This document shows positions 55,011 to 60,000 of a stretch of DNA of 60,000 nucleotides, in pieces. Location of the stretch: assembly GCF_029227915.1 (NCBI RefSeq), contig NC_079884.1:312001-372000 (forward strand). Direction: 5' to 3'. Below the pieces are notes generated by a model, which saw nothing but the letters and a program-made list of their open reading frames with translations, was not told where the DNA came from and ran no database searches. Every line of letters begins with the position of its first letter. The first letter of the stretch is position 1. A program made the translations under genes and the position numbers. Source of the stretch: Hydractinia symbiolongicarpus (taxonomy: Eukaryota; Cnidaria; Hydrozoa; Anthoathecata; Hydractiniidae).

Positions 55011-58000
55011 TTGAATGTGCAAAATATTTTGGGAAACTTTCTAATGATGATTATCAATTGTTCTGATGTGGATGTGGATTTTTGTTTTCAGTGCTGTAGT
55101 ATTGGTATGGTGAAAATCTTGATTGACTCACTGACCTTGTACATGCCAATTATAAGTGAGGAAGACAAAAAGGTATACTTGAAATTTACATTATAGATAT
55201 AATATATATATATAGTACTTTTAAACTCAAATAGAGCAATCTGGTTGTACCAGATTGCTCCAATTGTAAAAAATCTTCATTATTAAAAATGTTAGATCCT
55301 CTAATAAATGATCTTCCACATATTTATGTATCTCCAAGTATCTGTAAAATTTATCAAATTGACCAGGTACAAATATCGTTGGTGACACTAGTTTAATCGA
55401 GGTAAGAGATTTTCTCAGACTTTTAAATGTGCATTCCCTGCCTACCTCCCCCTAATTGTTTTTTTTTCTGAAAAGTTAAAGATAAACTGCCCGGGTGCTT
55501 AGAGGGCTTGTTGTAAAATATGAATTGTCAATTTTGTGGAAATGAACTTTAGCCATTACGTTTACTTTGACACGCTTGGGTTATAGGGAATGGCCCAAAA
55601 ATTAAAAATTAATAAATCATAGTGCAAATCTCTTTTAGGATTTGACGGCCATGAACATCAGAGAAAATGGACGAACAAGAATTTTGAGTTTCATCTTCAG
55701 TTGCCTTCACAACATTGGAAAATATCCTGCTAGTAGAAAATATTTTGAGTATAGTGACTGTATTGGAAATCTGGTACCATTTCTTACAGCTATGACACAA
55801 ATATTTTCAATGAAAGCATTATTAATACTCTCTTATTTGATCGATGAAGAAAACAATCACGTGATCATGACAAACAAAGGTACTTAAGCTGTTATACGCT
55901 TATAATTACTTTAAAATTCTACTAAAATTTAGAGACCCATACCTCTTGTTTCCACAGCCCTCTTCCGAGATAACACATGACATGGGCCCAAAAGTTTAAG
56001 TTTGGAAATGTTTTAAAAGAAGAGCGTTATGTGTTTAGACCCTATCAAGTTGATTATCAGCTACCTGCGGAGTGCTATTAAATCAAAAAACCATCGTTAC
56101 TTGGGATTTAGTTTGAGTGAATTGATCAATGGGTTACGACTGATTGCTCAAAATGATGTCAACAAACAGATTGTAAGATGTTTTTGTACACATATGATAA
56201 AAATATTCTTTGTGAACTTTATTTTTCATTTTCAAAATGTCCTCGATACTTGATCGACAAAGCAATCTTGTAAGAATTTCATGAATTTTATATCTGCACA
56301 ATGTAGTGCATGTGAAAAGTCACGTGGATACTTTCTATCTTAAGATTGGTGAAAATGGAGGTATTGATGTCATTGCATTAGCTTTTGAATTTCGTCCAAA
56401 TGACAAAGAGGAAGAAGAAAAGGAAGTACTAGAATCTTGTAAAGCATTATGGATCCTATCATTTCATGACAACAACCGAAAATTGATTTGTGAAAATAAT
56501 GTCATAATGAATCATTTGCAGAAAATAAAAGGCGGTAATAATAAAAGTCTTGGAAAAGCTGCTGCGGGAGCACTATGGGAGTTGGAAGAGAAATACGAAA
56601 GAGAAGGTACAAGCTTTACTAAGGTTTTAAAACTTATACCATATATCTTTGTGTAAAGGTGGGATACTAATACTTTATTGCAGCGAATTTTTTCGATTTG
56701 ACCTCAATTCTGCGAAGGAAATATTTTAAGTAATTTTCTTTTTCGCGCGACTTCTTTGTGCATTTAAATTGTGGGTATCTTTAAACTTACTGCACAGGGA
56801 TCCTCTTTTTTCTGCAATTTTAATACTCATTTACCCTTTTACACGTTTGAAGCGGTTTTTTTGCCCCGGCAATGCGTTACTTATCATTCGAGAACAAGCT
56901 GTGTGCGAAAATAAATCCATTGTGTATTTTACGAAAAGTTTTGTGTATTGATATCTCAAGGCTAAGTTTACACGGTCGATATTATGTCGTATCTAATTTA
57001 ATTATTTGTCAAGGTTCGACAAAAGTATAAACTGAAACATCTAGGAAATCAATTAAATCCAGCATTTTTTGTCGAACTTGATGCAAAAGATTGGCAGGCA
57101 TGGATTTTACGGGTGAACTTTTGTCCAACTTAATAGAATTTCGTGTTCACATTATATAAAACCTAAACATTTTTCATTTCCAGTAATGTGTACCTCGAAG
57201 CACTCTTTACTTTTTAATAGAGCAACAATGCGTTTACATTATTAAGCATGCTTTAAATTTATAGCATGCTTTTAAAATTCTAGTGGGGGCCTGCCCCCCC
57301 CCCCCCCCCCCCTTAGTTTCGCAGTTTCTTTGTTACTCTTGCATTTTATATGAAGTACGCGAAACCTGCTCTTTAGTCTGCCAAGCGCTCCTCCCGTAAC
57401 TAAGCGAGCTCTGCTATATCGTCTCTTATCTGTCAATACTACTTCCCCGTGTGGTTTAATAATCCAAGAACGCATAGAAAATGCTCCGTCACATGGAATT
57501 AAAGGTGGAATCTCAGCATCATCTATAATTTGGGATACATTAGGTATTACCTGCACATATGTTATGCCATAGATCTATTGATTGAAAATGTGTGGAATCA
57601 TGCGTTCCCAGGAGCTCCAATTGATACCCAGATACAACGATATTTTTAGCATCAACAAGTGCCATCAATACGATTGAAAAGGGGACATCTAAAGGCGGTG
57701 ATGCACGATCCGAATTCGACAAATTGGATCGTGTGTCATGTAAAAATTGTATGCTTTCGATATGAAAAATAGCATTAATAGAGGACGTTTAAAAACATCA
57801 TGTCTTCAAAAAAAATAAAAGAGAATTTAACGAGATTTTTTATCAGTGAATGGACGTTGGAAAAAACGCTGTGGAGAGCTTATTAGCAGAAGATATCCAA
57901 AGAAAATTAAAAAAATCTTTTTGCTCTAATCGATATTCGTTTATAACATAGCACACACACCAAAATTAGGTCTTTTATGCAGCATTGTTTCGTCCACATA

Positions 58001-59949
58001 CGACATTTCTAATGTTTTCTTAAATATTTAGTGGCTGAAATAATAACTACTACAGCAGCGAGTTCAACTCTGTCTTCGCTGTCTTAAGACATTTTATTAT
58101 AAAAATAAATATCAAAAATCTGTTCTCGTGTATTACCTGTCAAGTTTCGAATTTATTTTAATGCTTATTATAAATGACACAAATCGAATTCGATTAATTG
58201 GATTGTGTATTATCGCCTTAATAGGCAAATAAGAGCCGTCGATACGTAAGATGCGTAAGGGAACAGCCATTCCGATCCAAATTCAGACAAACTATTCGCA
58301 TAAACGTCCTTAGTTTTCAAATGAATTTTAAAACATGAAGCAATAATCTTGCGTTACTCGTAATGATGTGAGCAAGTCAAATGCTTGTTTTCTCTGTCGA
58401 TAGACTAGTAGCAACAGGGAGAAAAATCTTCGTAAAAAATTGCTGTTCTTCGTTTTTGCTGTTTGGTATACAGATAAAGCAGCTAAAGTAGGCGTCTCCG
58501 ATTTATATCAGCCATTCCATTCCTTCAATTAAGTTAAGTTCAACAAGCATCACGTATAAATACAAAAGTCAGGTTTTACCGCTCTTTTGCTGCGCTTAAT
58601 AGTATTAAATTAGATACGACATAATAATCGACCGTATAATTTACATCTGACTGGTATCACGTGTAAATTAAAGAAAAAGTGATAGTTTTGCAAAGTATGG
58701 TCATCAGGGTTCAGACAGACCCTAGAAAACCTGAAAAAAGTCTTTTTTAGAAAATTTCAGGGAAACCCAGAGAATTTTTTTTTCACAATTCAGGGAAAAC
58801 TCAGGGAATTTTGTTTTTACAATTCAGGGAAAACCCAGGGAATTTTTTTTGTCAGCATTACCACCTTTTTACCTTTTAAATCTGTTTGAATCTAATTGAT
58901 CTTTAAGAATCTTAAATGGGTTATAATTTTACCTATTGATGATCCCCAGCTGTAATATTTTGAATATGGCAAGTTATGTACTGTTTTCAACAAATAAATG
59001 CTGGTCTTATATCTGACCATTTTGCCTACTTATAATTGCTCAGAGAAGAAAAGTGCCAAAAGCAGGTTAGTTTCAGGGGAAGATGCCTTCAAAACGACCA
59101 AAAACTCAGGGAAACTCAGGGAATTTATTTTGTCAGCTTTTGTCTAAACCCTGGTCATGCACAAAACAAGTATGATTTAAAGTGTAAGGTCAGAGTTGAT
59201 AAATTTATTCGGTAGATGTCGACAAGAGTAAAACAAAAGGTCATATCATGATTAGTTATCAATGGACATACCAAAAAACCATGTTGCAAGTAAGAGATCA
59301 GCTGCGAAGCAACGGCTACAAAGTTTGGATGGATGTTGATCAGATGGGTGGATCTACCTTGGAAGCTATGGCAAAAGCCGTGGAAGGTGCTTGTCTTGTA
59401 GTAATAACAGTATCTAGAGCATACAAAGAAAGTGCAAACTGCAGATCAGGTATATTTTTGTTTTGAATGTACGCCCCAAGTCCGCATTTATCTCCTGTTG
59501 ACGATTAAATTCACAAGCAAAAACGTTCACAAGAAAGGTGCTCCACCGTTGAAGCATTTGCAAATGGGCCTAAATAATATTTCGCGTTGCAAAAACTAAA
59601 AATATTCTTTAAAGGAAACAGTTGAATCTAAAAAAGAGGATTTCCACTAATTTGGAAATTCAAAATTCTGTAATATTTCGTTAAAAACTTTCGCAATAAG
59701 AGATTTGAAGTTCTCTCCCAAAAGATTTACTGAAAAAAATTTTCAATATAGAGGCTGAGTATGCGTTCCAGCTACAGCGTCCCATAATACCGCTAATGAT
59801 GGAAAACAATTACGTTGCTGACGGTTGGTTAGGTTTTATCGTTGGTGCAAAGTTTTGGATAGATTTTAAAAGGGAAGAAAATATGGGAGATTCGTTAGAA
59901 GCGCTTCTTCGTGAAATAGAGGCACAAATCAATAAAGACGTAGTTAAAG
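55011..59949 (+). CDS. Armadillo-repeat and TIR-domain protein, partial at 3' end
   Basis: Six joined exons: 55011 (or 55092)-55172, 55639-55879, 56039-56172, 56345-56606, 59216-59449 and 59752-59949; phases out 0, 1, 0, 1, 1, 1. The first four give a helical armadillo-like solenoid (FSCLHNIGKYPASRKYF, FSLSELINGLRLIAQNDVNKQI, KAAAGALWELEEKYE). The last two give a TIR domain: GHIMISYQW, a VWMDVDQMGGSTLEAMAKAV box, LVVITVSRAYKESANCRS, then EAEYAFQLQRPIIPLMM. The glutamate after NCRS (exon junction) sits where SARM1-like TIR NADases have their catalytic Glu. The 5' end is uncertain: 55011 is an ATG in an open exon, but a good acceptor at 55091 suggests earlier exons. The gene continues beyond the window with a donor at 59950. 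This is an invertebrate ARM-TIR family, not a SARM1 orthologue by architecture. Confidence 0.82.
56965..58643. mobile_element. 1.7 kb Harbinger-like element in the ARM-TIR gene
   Basis: Long inverted ends: GTTTACACGGTCGATATTAT on the left and, inward from the right, GTAAATTATACGGTCGATTA; both continue TATGTCGTATCTAATTTA. It contains a decayed transposase on the minus strand and a 19 nt poly-C run (57294-57312). Target duplication not clear. Confidence 0.65.
57272..57775 (-). pseudogene. Decayed PIF/Harbinger-type transposase fragment
   Basis: Two fragments in different frames. NSDRASPPLDVPFSIVLMAL, VDAKNIVVSGYQLELLGTHDS and, further on, PPLIPCDGAFSMRSWIIKPH plus RRYSRARLVTGGALGRLKSRFRVL match the DDE_Tnp_4 core order (VDA, GDEAF, RARRVVENAFG). 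The last catalytic Glu position reads Gly (VTGGALG) and much of the protein is deleted. Inactive. Confidence 0.6.
58705..59153. mobile_element. 449 bp hAT-like miniature element, target duplication GTCAT
   Basis: Ends CAGGGTTCAGACAGACC and, inward from the right, CAGGGTTTAGACAAAAG. GTCAT on both sides (58700-58704, 59154-59158). Inside are four to five tandem copies of a unit like ATTCAGGGAAAACTCAGGGA. It ends 58 bp before the acceptor of the first TIR exon. Confidence 0.75.
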
Positions 59950-60000
59950 GTACGTCTGTCTCGGGTGGTTATTAACTTTTAAGTTTTTTCCTTCCCCTTA

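Noticed and set aside
57294-57312. Poly-C run as a functional G-quadruplex region
   Set aside because: Homopolymers of this kind are often slippage or assembly noise; no supporting structure nearby.
1-60000. tRNA or rRNA genes
   Set aside because: Looked for A/B-box pairs and conserved rRNA words on both strands and saw none that fold convincingly; a covariance scan was not possible.

Overview
The window is animal nuclear DNA: AT-rich, with split genes using GT-AG introns, long introns full of transposable elements, and no operons or bacterial signals. The gene content (a ciliary transition-zone gene, an ARM-TIR gene, a THAP transposase paired with a YqaJ exonuclease, BEN/AT-hook and hAT transposases) and the abundant small inverted-repeat elements suggest an early-branching metazoan, most likely a cnidarian and perhaps a medusozoan. 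The species cannot be named from the sequence.

Layout. 1-9.4 kb holds no recognisable host gene; it is a patchwork of small DNA transposons, several nested in one another (495-1781, 3598-4355, 4657-4970, and 6260-8865 with two insertions). 9.48-37.10 kb is a complete nephrocystin-4 (NPHP4) gene on the + strand. I could read 32 exons whose phases all join and which sum to 1,397 codons plus a stop. Two introns have been inflated by whole DNA transposons: intron 4 carries a 5.6 kb element encoding a transposase-BEN chimera, and intron 5 carries a 4.2 kb element with a THAP-DDE transposase and a SAP-SWIM-YqaJ nuclease in convergent orientation. 37.1-40.7 kb is nearly empty apart from one candidate first exon. 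40.7-43.35 kb is a broken hAT transposon with a 59 bp hairpin at its 5' side and a very good hammerhead ribozyme between its reading frame and its 3' end. 43.4-54.5 kb is again transposon territory, including a 4.3 kb hAT with a two-exon transposase (one frameshift) inserted into an older repeat, a 2.5 kb non-autonomous hAT, and a 1 kb element flanked by a copied piece of its own insertion site. 55.0-60.0 kb is the 5' to middle part of an armadillo-repeat plus TIR-domain gene that runs off the window; its last visible intron carries a dead Harbinger copy and a hAT-type miniature element.

How things fit together. NPHP4 acts at the ciliary transition zone and the ARM-TIR protein is a likely innate-immune or NAD-linked signalling protein; nothing shows a functional link between them. 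The rest is mobile DNA in two recurrent styles: (a) hAT-like elements with CAG...CTG termini and 5 bp target duplications (TCTAG, AATTA, AAAGT, AACTT, GTCAT), and (b) elements with GGGA(T/C).GTC-type termini, 3 bp TTA/TAA duplications and dense subterminal arrays of a family-specific motif of about 10 bp built around TCGT. Exon coordinates come from reading splice signals and matching NPHP4 from memory; no alignment or search was run.
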